In this document: positions 1 to 7,623 of the stretch, in pieces
How the letters are laid out: the number at the start of each line of letters is the position of its first letter
How positions within the stretch are numbered: position 1 is the first letter of the stretch
NCBI GenBank assembly: GCA_021767625.1
Contig: JAASTB010000072.1
Span: 1-8,820, forward strand
DNA length: 8,820 nt
Source of the DNA: Wenzhouxiangella sp.
GTDB taxonomy: Bacteria; Pseudomonadota; Gammaproteobacteria; Xanthomonadales; Wenzhouxiangellaceae
Direction: 5' to 3'
Translations under genes and position numbers: made by a program
Notes under the pieces: model-generated
What the model was told of the DNA's origin: nothing
The model's database searches: none
What the model saw: only the letters and a program-made list of their open reading frames with translations

Positions 1-270
1 CACCGGCCGGCCCTGCTCGAAGACGATGCCGCGGCCGAAGCCGCCGCCGACCCAGAATCCGCCTTTGCCGATATTGGGAAACACCGCGTAGCCGTAGGCC
101 TGGTCCACCCAGCGCTGCAATCCCGGGTCGCGGTCGACGAAGCTTGCCAGGGCCGCCCGGGATTCGCTCACGAGCACGTCGTCGGACGGTGTCGATGCGC
201 AGCCGGCCAGCAGTCCCAGCAGCAGGAACAGGGAAACGAGGGTTGCGGGCTTTCGGGTGTTGGCGGACAT
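1..270 (-). CDS. SYLF/YSC84-domain lipoprotein, C-terminus beyond the window
   Basis: The first 90 codons of a minus-strand gene are present; the rest lies beyond the left edge. Residues 1-24 form a lipoprotein signal peptide: a basic start (TRK), a Leu-rich core, and lipobox LAGC with the lipidated Cys at 24. From about residue 58 the chain reads AYGYAVFPNIGKGGFWVGGG, the Gly-rich opening of the SYLF (YSC84/DUF500) fold, where family members typically read AVFP..KxGFxxGG. SYLF domains are linked to lipid binding in eukaryotes; bacterial lipoprotein versions are small periplasmic or outer-membrane proteins of unsettled function. The start is supported by GGAG (plus-strand 277-280) six bases upstream of the ATG. 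It is divergent from the PAS-GGDEF-EAL gene. Family assignment is fairly firm; cellular role is unknown. Confidence 0.8.
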   Translation of the reverse strand, partial: MSANTRKPATLVSLFLLLGLLAGCASTPSDDVLVSESRAALASFVDRDPGLQRWVDQAYGYAVFPNIGKGGFWVGGGFGRGIVFEQGRPV

Positions 271-301
271 TGACTACTCCATGGGTCGTTCGTTGATCCG
301 G

Positions 302-317
302 GCCGGCCATTGCCGGC
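302..317. repeat. short GCCGGC hairpin between divergent genes
   Basis: GCCGGC (302-307) and GCCGGC (312-317) are separated by CATT. Each arm is its own reverse complement, so the pair is both a direct and an inverted repeat and can fold into a six-pair GC hairpin. It lies about 32 bases upstream of the lipoprotein start codon, within the probable leader or promoter of that gene. No T run follows on either strand, so it is not an intrinsic terminator. In DNA this GC-rich it may be chance. Confidence 0.3.
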
Positions 318-343
318 ATTTCTGGGTTTCGACGCTTTCGTAG

Positions 344-349
344 TATAGT
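344..349 (+). promoter_or_regulatory. possible -10 element for the PAS-GGDEF-EAL gene
   Basis: TATAGT matches the sigma-70 -10 consensus at five of six positions and sits in the only AT-rich patch of the 271-413 intergenic region. No convincing -35 is present at 16-18 bases upstream (the sequence there is TCTGGG). If used, transcription would start near 356 and leave a leader of about 57 bases before the ATG at 414. This is inferred from pattern only. Confidence 0.35.
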
Positions 350-400
350 TAGTTCACGGGCAGGTTACGGCACGATGCCGTGCCGTCCTCCTGCCCGCAA

Positions 401-407
401 GGGAGGG
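401..407 (+). promoter_or_regulatory. Shine-Dalgarno site fixing the start at 414
   Basis: GGGAGGG ends six bases before the ATG at 414. An earlier in-frame ATG at 375 would add 13 residues rich in Pro, Arg and Gly, lacks a comparable site, and would put this ribosome-binding sequence inside the coding region. The 414 start is therefore preferred. Confidence 0.75.
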
Positions 408-413
408 TGGTCG

Positions 414-2342
414 ATGAAGCTCACTGGCAGCTATGCGCTGAAGGTGGCCCTGATCTACGCGGCCGCGGGCGCCTTGTGGATCTTCTTCTCCGACACGGCC
501 CTCGAGCAACTCGCCGGCGACACCGCAATTCTGACCACCTTCCAGACCTACAAGGGCTGGCTGTTCGTGCTGGCCAGCGCGGTGCTTGTCTTCTGGCTTA
601 GCTGGCGGGCGCTCGGCGACCAGGAGGGCCTCATTCGCGAGCTCCGCCAGACCGCGGTCGTTTTCGAGCGAACCCACGAAGGCGTCGTGCTGACCGACCA
701 GCGCAAGCGCATCGCATCGGTCAACCCGGCGTTCGAGCGCATGGCGGGCCTGAGTCAGGACCGGCTCGTGGGTCGGGACCTGGCCGGTCTGCATTCGGCC
801 CGTCACGACGATCGTTTCTTCGCGGACCTGGAGCGCTCGGTGGCCAACCGCGGTTACTGGAACGGAGAAATCTGGAATCGCAGCGCGGACGGCGCGGAAC
901 GCCCCTTTCTCGCCACGGTGACCGACATCGGCGTCGACCGCGGCGGAAACGAACAGTACGCCTGGATATTCACCGATATCAGCGAACTGAAACAGGCCCA
1001 GAAACGCCTGGAGCATCTGGCCTACTACGACCCGCTGACGGGCTTGCCCAATCGGCTGCATCTCCAGGACCAGTTGCGCCGACTGCTCGCCGTCGGACGA
1101 CGGGGGGAAGAGCGAATCGCGGTGTTGTTCATCGACCTGGACAACTTCCGCAACGTCAATGACAGTTTCGGGCATCCGATCGGCGACGATCTGCTGGTGA
1201 TGGTGGCCCGCCGGCTGCGGGGCGGCCTGCCGGTCGGCGCGGGCCTCGCCCACATGGGGGGTGACGAGTTCGTGATCCACCTGTCCGGGCCGGATGCCCG
1301 GGATGGCGCTGCTGCCTGTGCGCGCCGGACCCTGGAAGCCATCGCCGAACCCTTTGTCCTGGCCAATCGCAGCGAGGTCTACGTCAGCGCCAGCATCGGC
1401 ATCTGCGTGTCTCCCGACGATGCTCATTCGGTTACCGAATTGCTTCAGTTCGCCAATGCGGCGATGTATCAGGCCAAGCGCCGCGGCCGCAATACCTGGC
1501 AACATTTCAATACCTCGATGGTGCAGTCCGCGAGCAAGCGGCTGCAGCTCGACGCGCGGCTCAGGCATGCGCTCGACGCCGAGGAGTTCGAGCTGCATTA
1601 CCAGCCCATCGTCGGGGCGAACCCTCGGTACCACGTTTGCGGCGTGGAAGCCCTCGTGCGCTGGCGGTCCGCCGATGGTCGCCTGGTGATGCCCACGGAG
1701 TTCATCCGGGCCACGGAGGAGAGCGGCCTGATCGTGCCGCTGGGCGACTGGGTGCTGGAGCAGGCCTGCCGGCAGGCGGCCGAGTGGCATCGCGCCGGTA
1801 TCGAGGGCGTGCCGGTTTCGGTCAATCTCTCGGCTCGCCAGTTCCAGACCGGGCGCATGGCCGAAACCGTCGAAAAGGTGCTGCAGCGCTCGGGCCTGCC
1901 CGCAGGGCTGCTGACCCTGGAGATTACCGAATCGATGCTCATGGAGCAGGTGCAGGCGGGACAGGACGTGCTCCGCCGCCTGCGCGCGATGGGCGTGCAT
2001 ATCTCGCTGGACGATTTCGGAACGGGCTACTCCTCGCTTTCCTACGTGAAGAAGTTCGACCTGGACACGCTCAAGATCGATCGCTCGTTCATTCTCGACC
2101 TGGCCGGGCGGGACTCGGACCGCGACCTCGTGGCGGCCATCATCAGCATGGCTCGCTGTCTGCGTCTCAAGGTGGTTGCGGAAGGCGTGGAGGATCTCGA
2201 GCAGCTCGACATACTCACGCAGATGGACTGCGACAGCTTCCAGGGCTATTTCTTCAGCCGGGCGCTGCCCGCGAGCGAGGTGCCCGGCATTGTCGAGGCG
2301 CTCGGCCGGATCAGGCCGGACTTGCAATCATCTGGGCGGTAA
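414..2342 (+). CDS. membrane-bound PAS-GGDEF-EAL cyclic di-GMP protein, probable phosphodiesterase
   Basis: This 642-residue inner-membrane signalling protein has two N-terminal helices (about 8-26 and 47-67) flanking a short periplasmic segment. A PAS domain follows (about 73-195, with the typical GVVLTD and ending WIFTDISELK), then GGDEF (about 204-365) and EAL (about 385-632). EAL domains hydrolyse cyclic di-GMP to pGpG. Every usual catalytic or metal residue is present: E412 of EAL, N471, E503 and E506 of EITES, D533/D534 of DDFGTGYS, K554 of LKIDRSF, E590 of AEGVE and Q610. The GGDEF motif (282-286) is intact and DLDNF is present, but the usual Arg of ARxGGDEF is His280 and the inhibitory RxxD site is missing (P273/A276). 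I infer that the main activity is phosphodiesterase, perhaps with GTP sensing by the GGDEF half. The PAS ligand is unknown. The last 32 bases overlap the convergent trhA gene. Confidence 0.93.
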   Translation: MKLTGSYALKVALIYAAAGALWIFFSDTALEQLAGDTAILTTFQTYKGWLFVLASAVLVFWLSWRALGDQEGLIRELRQTAVVFERTHEGVVLTDQRKRIASVNPAFERMAGLSQDRLVGRDLAGLHSARHDDRFFADLERSVANRGYWNGEIWNRSADGAERPFLATVTDIGVDRGGNEQYAWIFTDISELKQAQKRLEHLAYYDPLTGLPNRLHLQDQLRRLLAVGRRGEERIAVLFIDLDNFRNVNDSFGHPIGDDLLVMVARRLRGGLPVGAGLAHMGGDEFVIHLSGPDARDGAAACARRTLEAIAEPFVLANRSEVYVSASIGICVSPDDAHSVTELLQFANAAMYQAKRRGRNTWQHFNTSMVQSASKRLQLDARLRHALDAEEFELHYQPIVGANPRYHVCGVEALVRWRSADGRLVMPTEFIRATEESGLIVPLGDWVLEQACRQAAEWHRAGIEGVPVSVNLSARQFQTGRMAETVEKVLQRSGLPAGLLTLEITESMLMEQVQAGQDVLRRLRAMGVHISLDDFGTGYSSLSYVKKFDLDTLKIDRSFILDLAGRDSDRDLVAAIISMARCLRLKVVAEGVEDLEQLDILTQMDCDSFQGYFFSRALPASEVPGIVEALGRIRPDLQSSGR

Positions 2343-2955
2343 CGGCGACGAAGTGGCATACACTGCCGGCCAGAACGAACAGGTGCCAGATGGCATGAGC
2401 GAAGCGGACCCGTTCATTGTGATAGAAAACTGTGCCGGCCGTGTAGAGCACGCCGCCGAGCACCAGCCAGGCCATGGCGGTTGTGGTCAGGACCTGACTG
2501 AGCGGCGCCAGCGCGATGACCACCAGCCAGCCCATGCCCACGTAAGTGGCAGTCGAGAGCACTCGAAAGCGGCCGGTGAAGAAGACCTTGAAGATCACGC
2601 CCACCACGGCCATTCCCCAGATCACGCCGAACAGGGACCATCCCCAACCGCCCTTGAGCGCAGCGATCGTGAACGGCGTATAGGTGCCGGCGATGAGGAG
2701 GAAGATGGCGCAGTGGTCGAGCACCTTCAGCCGTGCCTTCCAGACCGGGTGGCGCGCCGCGTGATACAGGGTCGAGGCCGTGTAGAGCAGGGTCAGGGAG
2801 GCGACGAAGACCGACGCGCTGACGACCTCGCGGGCGCCGGCGTAGACCGCCGCCAGAGTGATCAGCACGGCACCGGCGCCGACGCTCAGGATCGCGCCGA
2901 GGCCGTGGGTCAGAGCGTTGAGCAACTCTTCGCGATGGTGATCCATGCGAGTCAT
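2311..2955 (-). CDS. trhA: hemolysin III / TrhA (YqfA) family seven-helix membrane protein
   Basis: The product is 214 residues and belongs to the HlyIII family (Pfam HlyIII), related to PAQR receptors. Family signatures are clear: NALTHGLGA near the start, S61-x3-H65 (STLYH), LDHCAIFLLIAGTYTPF with D80/H81, and the C-terminal HAIWH (H187, H191). Together these give the Ser, Asp and three-His metal site known from PAQR structures. Seven hydrophobic helices span residues 14 to 208. E. coli TrhA/YqfA is linked to membrane-energy and fatty-acid homeostasis; 'hemolysin' is a historical label and toxin activity should not be assumed. The ATG at 2955 (MTRMDHH) is preferred over one at 2946 and over a 30-residue extension to 3045, whose Pro/Arg-rich sequence does not resemble the family. 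Neither start has a good Shine-Dalgarno. The gene is convergent with the PAS-GGDEF-EAL gene and divergent from the DUF885 gene. Confidence 0.9.
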   Translation of the reverse strand: MTRMDHHREELLNALTHGLGAILSVGAGAVLITLAAVYAGAREVVSASVFVASLTLLYTASTLYHAARHPVWKARLKVLDHCAIFLLIAGTYTPFTIAALKGGWGWSLFGVIWGMAVVGVIFKVFFTGRFRVLSTATYVGMGWLVVIALAPLSQVLTTTAMAWLVLGGVLYTAGTVFYHNERVRFAHAIWHLFVLAGSVCHFVAVTAQMIASPA

Positions 2956-2962
2956 GAGGCGG

Positions 2963-2991
2963 AATATAGGACCTGGGCGGCACGACTGCAA
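2963..2991 (-). promoter_or_regulatory. probable trhA promoter placing the transcript start at the start codon
   Basis: On the minus strand, TATATT (plus 2963-2968) matches the -10 consensus at five of six positions, and TTGCAG (plus 2986-2991) lies 17 bases upstream as a partial -35 (three of six). Only seven bases separate the -10 from the ATG at 2955, so transcription would begin at or next to the start codon, giving a leaderless message, or a leader of about 10 bases if 2946 is used. This agrees with the lack of a Shine-Dalgarno. It is inferred from pattern only. Confidence 0.4.
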
Positions 2992-3062
2992 GCCCGAGGC
3001 GGTGCGGTGTGCCCCGGGATTGGGGTACGATCGGAGGTTTGGCACGACCTGGAACAGATTCG

Positions 3063-4922
3063 ATGACCGTTATGAATCGCTTGTTGGCGCTTGCTCTCCT
3101 CCTCAGCCTTCTGGCTTCCTGCTCCGATTCCCCGGAGCCCGAGGCCGCCGGCGAGGACCATGCAGCGTCGGAGACCGCGACCGCCGAATCACCCGAGACG
3201 ACCGGCGACTCATCTTCGGACGACGCCCGGGTGGCCGCCTTCGATGCTTTCGTCGATTCCCTGATCGACGACATGCTGCGCCGCTCCCCAGAGTGGGCCA
3301 TCTACGAGGGCCGCTACGAGAACGCCGGGGAGGTGTCCATTCCCGATGCCGCGCATCGTCGCGAGGAGCTGGCTTTCATCGGCGATTCCCTCGACCGCCT
3401 CGAGTCGTTCGAGCGCGACGCCCTGCCGGTCGATCGTCGCACCGACTACGACCTGCTCGAGAACCGTCTCGAATCATCGCGTTTCTACATCCAGACGCTT
3501 CGGCCCTGGGAATGGCAACCGTCCAATTACAACGTGGCCGGGCCCTTGAGCATCCTGCTCAACACCGAGTTCGCGCCCTTGCCGGAGCGCCTGGCGCTGA
3601 TCCGGGATCGGCTCGAGCAGGTTCCGGCCTACTACCGCGCCGCGCGCGAGAGCCTGGGCACGCCGACCATCGAGCACACCGAATTGGCCATCAGCCAGAA
3701 CCGGGGCGGGCTGAGCGTGCTGGCCGACATCCGGGAAAAGGCGGATGAGGCCGAACTGGACGCGACGCTTACCGACTCACTGACGAATGCGCTCGACGGC
3801 GCCGAATCGGCCATCAACGAGTGGGTTAGCTGGCTGGAAGGGCGCCTGGAAGAGCTCCAGGCCTCCGGCAATGCACGCTCCTTCCGCCTGGGTGAGGCGC
3901 TCTACGAGCAGAAATTTGCCTACGACATCCAGGCCGACTTCTCCGCGGAAGAGCTGTATCGCCGTGCCCAGGCCGAGAAGGATCGGCTGCTCGAGGAAAT
4001 GGATGGTTACGCCAAGGAACTGTGGCCCAAGTACTTCGCCGGGGAGGCCATGCCCAAAGCGCGGCTCGAGCGCATCGGGCAGATGATCGACCGGCTCTCG
4101 GAGGAGCATGTCGCGGTCGGGGAATTCGTCGAGGAGATCCGGAGCCAGATGCCGCGACTGGCCGAGTTCGTGCGCGAAAACGATCTGCTCGACCAGGACC
4201 CGGACAAGCCCCTGGTCGTGCGCGAGACGCCCGAGTACATGCGCGGAACCGGCGCGATCGCCTCGGTCAGCGCGCCGGGGCCGTTCAATCCGGAGGCCGA
4301 GACCTACTACAACGTCACACCGCTGGAGACCTACGGCGAAGAACAGGCGGCCAGCTACCTGCGCGAGTACAACGACTGGATGCTGCAGATCCTCAATATC
4401 CACGAGGGAATCCCGGGTCACTACACGCAGCTGCTTCATGCCAACAAGTCGCCGAGCCTGGTCAAGAGCCTGTTCGGCAACGGGGCGATGGTCGAAGGCT
4501 GGGCGGTCTACTCCGAACGCATGATGCTCGAGGCCGGCTGGGGCGATCATGAGCCGGAACTGTGGCTGATGCACGGCAAGTGGCTCCTGCGCGTCACGCA
4601 CAACGCCATCCTCGATTATGCTGTCCACGTGCGGGGCATGGAGCGCGACGAGGCAGTGCGCATGATGCAGGAAGAAGCCTTTCAGGAAACTTCGGAGGCA
4701 ACCCAGAAGTGGCGTCGGCTGACCCTGAGCCAGGTGCAGCTGACTTCCTACTACGCCGGTTATGCCGCGATCATGGACCTGCGCGAGCGGCTCAAGGCCG
4801 AGCAGGGCGACGAATTCGACCTCAAGTCATTTCACAACCAGTTCCTCAGCTACGGCTCGGCGCCGGTCGACACGATCAGTGCGCTGATGACCGGTGAGAA
4901 TCGGGAAGCGAAAGTCGACTGA
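3063..4922 (+). CDS. DUF885-family lipoprotein, putative metallopeptidase
   Basis: This protein of about 619 residues carries a lipoprotein signal peptide (ALLLSLLASC, Cys at 20). Ser follows the Cys, which favours outer-membrane sorting. Residues 21-56 are a Ser/Thr-rich linker with 11 Asp/Glu and a single Arg. The body matches DUF885: IHEGIPGHY (H447, E448, H453), the HExxPGH form typical of the family; EGWAVYSE with E478 as the likely third metal ligand; and YYAG (563-566) near the C-terminus. These suggest a zinc metallopeptidase of the HExxH type with the distal Glu about 30 residues downstream. Substrates are unknown. The ATG at 3063 has a weak GGA at 3051-3053; ATG 3072 is an alternative, and ATG 3009 would bury the signal peptide behind 18 extra residues. 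Family confidence is high, enzymatic function moderate. Confidence 0.87.
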   Translation: MTVMNRLLALALLLSLLASCSDSPEPEAAGEDHAASETATAESPETTGDSSSDDARVAAFDAFVDSLIDDMLRRSPEWAIYEGRYENAGEVSIPDAAHRREELAFIGDSLDRLESFERDALPVDRRTDYDLLENRLESSRFYIQTLRPWEWQPSNYNVAGPLSILLNTEFAPLPERLALIRDRLEQVPAYYRAARESLGTPTIEHTELAISQNRGGLSVLADIREKADEAELDATLTDSLTNALDGAESAINEWVSWLEGRLEELQASGNARSFRLGEALYEQKFAYDIQADFSAEELYRRAQAEKDRLLEEMDGYAKELWPKYFAGEAMPKARLERIGQMIDRLSEEHVAVGEFVEEIRSQMPRLAEFVRENDLLDQDPDKPLVVRETPEYMRGTGAIASVSAPGPFNPEAETYYNVTPLETYGEEQAASYLREYNDWMLQILNIHEGIPGHYTQLLHANKSPSLVKSLFGNGAMVEGWAVYSERMMLEAGWGDHEPELWLMHGKWLLRVTHNAILDYAVHVRGMERDEAVRMMQEEAFQETSEATQKWRRLTLSQVQLTSYYAGYAAIMDLRERLKAEQGDEFDLKSFHNQFLSYGSAPVDTISALMTGENREAKVD

Positions 4923-4930
4923 GGTCGCGG

Positions 4931-4966
4931 GAGGGCCGGTCGACACGCTCGCGCGGCCGGGTCCTC
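4931..4966. repeat. imperfect GC-rich hairpin after the DUF885 gene
   Basis: GAGGGCCGG (4931-4939) can pair with CCGGGTCCTC (4957-4966) through nine pairs, including one G-U and one bulged G, around a 17-base loop. It starts eight bases after the DUF885 stop. What follows on the plus strand is an A run (4970-4975), not a T run, so it is not a standard intrinsic terminator; it could stabilise the mRNA end or be chance. The AT-rich stretch right after it (4969-4979) is the only plausible promoter region for the downstream GGDEF gene, but I find no good -35/-10 pair. Confidence 0.3.
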
Positions 4967-5007
4967 GGTAAAAAATATAGCGAGCCGATACTCGGGGGAG
5001 GGGAGAC

Positions 5008-6204
5008 ATGCCGAGTCTGGATGCCTACACGCTTGCCGTGACGTCGGCGCTGGCTGCCTTGTTCATGGCCATCACCATGGGCGGGATATTCCTCGCCGGC
5101 AATCGCGAGCATGCCATCGCCGACTGGGCGCTGGCCGGCGTGCTGTTCTGTCTCGGCCACGTTTTGGGAAACCTGGCCATGGCCGGGACCGTGATCGTCG
5201 ATCTGCGCACGACCATCGCTTTCGGCAACACGGCCATCTTTCTTGCCTATGGCTTGATCCTGGTCGGTATCGAGGAGCATCTCGGCCGCGCGCGCTCGAG
5301 TGGCCTGATACTGGCGATGGCGCTGACGGTCCTAGCCGGCGGGCTGCTCTGGCCGGGCATGTACGCCGATACAGGCATGCGCGTCGGGCTGCTGGCCACC
5401 GTCTACATGCTGCTGGCCATCGCCTGCACGTTCATGCTCTGGCGGGCCAAGGACGAGATGCTGGCCGGCTACAGGAAAGCGGTTGCGCTGGTTATTCTGG
5501 GCAATGCCGTGCTGTTGAGCCTGCGCGCCGTCTACATCGCGCTCGGTCGTGGAGAATCGGCCGCCCCTGGCGGCGTCAACGTGATGGTGCCCGCGTTCCT
5601 GTCCTCGATGGTGTTCTACATGGCACTGACCGTCGCGCTGGCCCTGCTGCTGTTCCGCAGGAAGGAGGCGCACCTCAGGCACATGGCCCGTCACGATGCG
5701 CTGACGGGCCTGCTCAACCGCTATTCGCTCGAGGAATACGCCGCGCGCGAGATGGCGCGCGTCGATCGAAGTGATCACCAGCTTTCGGTGGTGTTGCTCG
5801 ACCTCGACAACTTCAAGCGCATCAACGACGAACACGGGCATGCGGCCGGCGACCAGGTCCTGATCGAAGCCGCCGATCGCGTCAGGCAGGTGATTCGCGA
5901 GGGCGACATTGCATTCCGCGTTGGCGGTGAGGAGTTCCTGGTGCTGCTACCCGGTGCGGACGGTCGGGAAGCGGCCCGCATTGCAGAGCGCTTGCGTCGC
6001 TCACTCGCCGACGGTCACTTCCGCTACCGCGATGTCGAGATTCGTGTTTCGACCAGCGTCGGGGTGGTGGCCTACGACCCGGTGCACGACGACTGGGAAA
6101 GCCTGCAGCGCCGGGCCGACCAGGCGCTGTATCGTGCCAAGGACGGCGGTCGCAATCGGGTCGAACTGGCACCCGATCGCGCGAGCGCTTCCGGCCTGGC
6201 CTGA
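5008..6204 (+). CDS. seven-helix membrane diguanylate cyclase
   Basis: The 398-residue protein joins an N-terminal region of about seven hydrophobic helices (within residues 7-217) to a C-terminal GGDEF domain (about 224-390). GGDEF domains make cyclic di-GMP from two GTP. The domain looks active: DALTGLLNR at its start, DLDNFKRIND metal and guanine-binding segment, GHAAGD, and signature GGEEF at 306-310. The product-inhibition site RxxD is present exactly where expected (R297, D300), so feedback inhibition is likely. The membrane region matches no named sensor domain I can assign from sequence alone, so the signal is unknown. The start is well supported by a GGGGGAGGGGAG stretch (4994-5005) just before the ATG. 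It lies 85 bases after the DUF885 gene on the same strand, so co-transcription is possible. Its stop is 13 bases from the convergent manB stop. Confidence 0.92.
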   Translation: MPSLDAYTLAVTSALAALFMAITMGGIFLAGNREHAIADWALAGVLFCLGHVLGNLAMAGTVIVDLRTTIAFGNTAIFLAYGLILVGIEEHLGRARSSGLILAMALTVLAGGLLWPGMYADTGMRVGLLATVYMLLAIACTFMLWRAKDEMLAGYRKAVALVILGNAVLLSLRAVYIALGRGESAAPGGVNVMVPAFLSSMVFYMALTVALALLLFRRKEAHLRHMARHDALTGLLNRYSLEEYAAREMARVDRSDHQLSVVLLDLDNFKRINDEHGHAAGDQVLIEAADRVRQVIREGDIAFRVGGEEFLVLLPGADGREAARIAERLRRSLADGHFRYRDVEIRVSTSVGVVAYDPVHDDWESLQRRADQALYRAKDGGRNRVELAPDRASASGLA

Positions 6205-6217
6205 GCGTTTCGGCGAT

Positions 6218-7576
6218 TCAGGCGATCAGGGTACGCAGCAGTTCGGTCTTTTCCGCCAGCAACTCCTCGTCGGCACGGGTTTCGACGTTGAGCCGGATCA
6301 CCGGCTCGGTGTTCGAGGCGCGCAGATTGAAGCGCCATGCGTCGAAGGCCAGGCTGATGCCGTCGGTTCGGTCGATCTTGGGATCGTCGGGCGCGAAATG
6401 CTGCAGCACACGGTCCATGACGGCCTGGGGATCGTCGACGGTGAAGTTGATCTCGCCGCTGCAGGGAAAGGCACGGATGCGTTCATCGACCAGTTCGGCC
6501 AGCGACTTGCCGGTCGTGGCGATTCGCTCGAGCAGCAGCAGCCACGGGATCATTCCGGAGTCGCAATAGCTGAAATCCCGGAAATAGTGATGCGCCGACA
6601 TCTCCCCGCCGTAGAGCGCGTTCTCCGAGCGCATGCGCTCCTTGATGAAGGCGTGGCCGCTTTTGTTGACCAGCGCGGTTCCGCCCGCGTCCGCCACTTC
6701 GGCCAGCGTGTTCCAGGTCAGCCTCGGGTCCAGCACGATCTTCTCGCCGGGCGACTTCTCCAGCAACTGCCGGGCGAACAGGCCGACCAGATAGTAGCCC
6801 TCGACGAAGCGCCCCGTGTGGTCGAAGAAGAAGCAGCGATCGAAGTCGCCGTCCCAGGCTATCCCCAGATCGGCGCCCGACTCGACGACCGCGCGAGCGG
6901 TTTCCTCCCGGTTCTCCGGCAGCAGGGGGTTGGGAACGCCGTTGGGAAACCGGCCGTCGGGCTCGTGGTGGAGCCGCGTGACCGACAGGGGCAGCCCTTC
7001 GGCGATCGCGTCGAAGGCGGGCCCGGCGCAGCCGTTGCCGGCATTGACGACGATCTTCGCGTTGCCCAGGCGTTCGGTGTCGACGAAGGCCCGCACCCGC
7101 TCGACGTACTCGTCGAATACAGACAGGCGGCGGTGATCGCCGGGCTTGCCGACGGTGACCGGTTCCAGTCCCTCAGCCAGCAGCGCCTCCATTTCCTTCA
7201 GCCCCGTATCGGCGCTGATGGGGATGGCCTGTTCACGAACCAGCTTCATGCCGTTGTAGTCGGCCGGGTTGTGGCTGGCGGTGATCATGATGCCGCCGCC
7301 CATGCCGTCCATGGAGGCGGCGTGATACACGACTTCCGTGCCGCACAGGCCGATATCGCGCGTGTCGACGCCGGCGCGGTTGAGTCCGCGCGCCAGGGCG
7401 GCGGCCAGTGACTGGCTGGTCAGGCGCATGTCGAAGCCGATCGCCACCGGACCGTCGGGCTGGATCACCCGGGCGAAAGCCTGGCCGATCAGGAAGGCCC
7501 TTTCCTCGTCCAGTTGGTCGGGCACGCGCCCGCGGATGTCGTACGCCTTGAACGGCGAGTTCTCGAGACTGTGCAT
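6218..7576 (-). CDS. manB: phosphomannomutase, ManB/CpsG type
   Basis: This 452-residue cytosolic enzyme of the alpha-D-phosphohexomutase family interconverts mannose-6-phosphate and mannose-1-phosphate, the step feeding GDP-mannose and hence GDP-fucose or GDP-rhamnose sugars for surface polysaccharides. All four active-site loops are visible: TASHNP with phosphoserine S101; the Mg-binding DGDFDR with D242, D244 and D246; GGEMSAHHYF (323-332), where GEMS sets sugar specificity; and the phosphate-binding RASNTEP (419-425). FKAYDIRG at 9-16 is the usual family opening. Length and loop wording resemble E. coli CpsG (about 456 residues) closely; a dual phosphomannomutase/phosphoglucomutase as in AlgC cannot be excluded. 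The ATG at 7576 fits the family N-terminus but has no clear Shine-Dalgarno. No other polysaccharide genes are in the window. It is divergent from alkB. Confidence 0.94.
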   Translation of the reverse strand: MHSLENSPFKAYDIRGRVPDQLDEERAFLIGQAFARVIQPDGPVAIGFDMRLTSQSLAAALARGLNRAGVDTRDIGLCGTEVVYHAASMDGMGGGIMITASHNPADYNGMKLVREQAIPISADTGLKEMEALLAEGLEPVTVGKPGDHRRLSVFDEYVERVRAFVDTERLGNAKIVVNAGNGCAGPAFDAIAEGLPLSVTRLHHEPDGRFPNGVPNPLLPENREETARAVVESGADLGIAWDGDFDRCFFFDHTGRFVEGYYLVGLFARQLLEKSPGEKIVLDPRLTWNTLAEVADAGGTALVNKSGHAFIKERMRSENALYGGEMSAHHYFRDFSYCDSGMIPWLLLLERIATTGKSLAELVDERIRAFPCSGEINFTVDDPQAVMDRVLQHFAPDDPKIDRTDGISLAFDAWRFNLRASNTEPVIRLNVETRADEELLAEKTELLRTLIA

Positions 7577-7623
7577 AGTTCATTACTGCCGGATGAGCTA
7601 CGGGGCCAATCGTAACCCAAGCC

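Noticed and set aside
354..2327. 657-codon open frame on the minus strand opposite the PAS-GGDEF-EAL gene
   Set aside because: Its protein is His/Arg/Gln-rich with no recognisable domain, and the opposite strand has an unmistakable three-domain protein. Long antisense open frames are expected in high-GC codon-biased genes.
3033..3041. TTG at 3039 as start of the DUF885 gene, next to GGAGG
   Set aside because: GGAGG is only one base from the TTG, too close for initiation, and this start would add eight residues before the signal peptide.
3026..3044. Possible plus-strand promoter elements for the DUF885 gene (TACGAT at 3026-3031, TTGGCA at 3039-3044)
   Set aside because: TACGAT has no -35 at a usable distance, and TTGGCA has no -10 about 17 bases downstream. 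They do not make a pair.
3777..4628. 283-codon minus-strand frame opposite the DUF885 gene
   Set aside because: No family resemblance; it is the antisense of a conserved metallopeptidase-type coding region.
4931..4975. Hairpin after the DUF885 gene as an intrinsic terminator
   Set aside because: The stem is followed by an A run instead of a T run on the plus strand, and no minus-strand gene ends here.
5909..7411. 500-codon plus-strand frame running antisense to manB
   Set aside because: It begins inside the GGDEF gene in another frame and crosses the manB coding region; no domain is visible, and manB is fully supported on the other strand.
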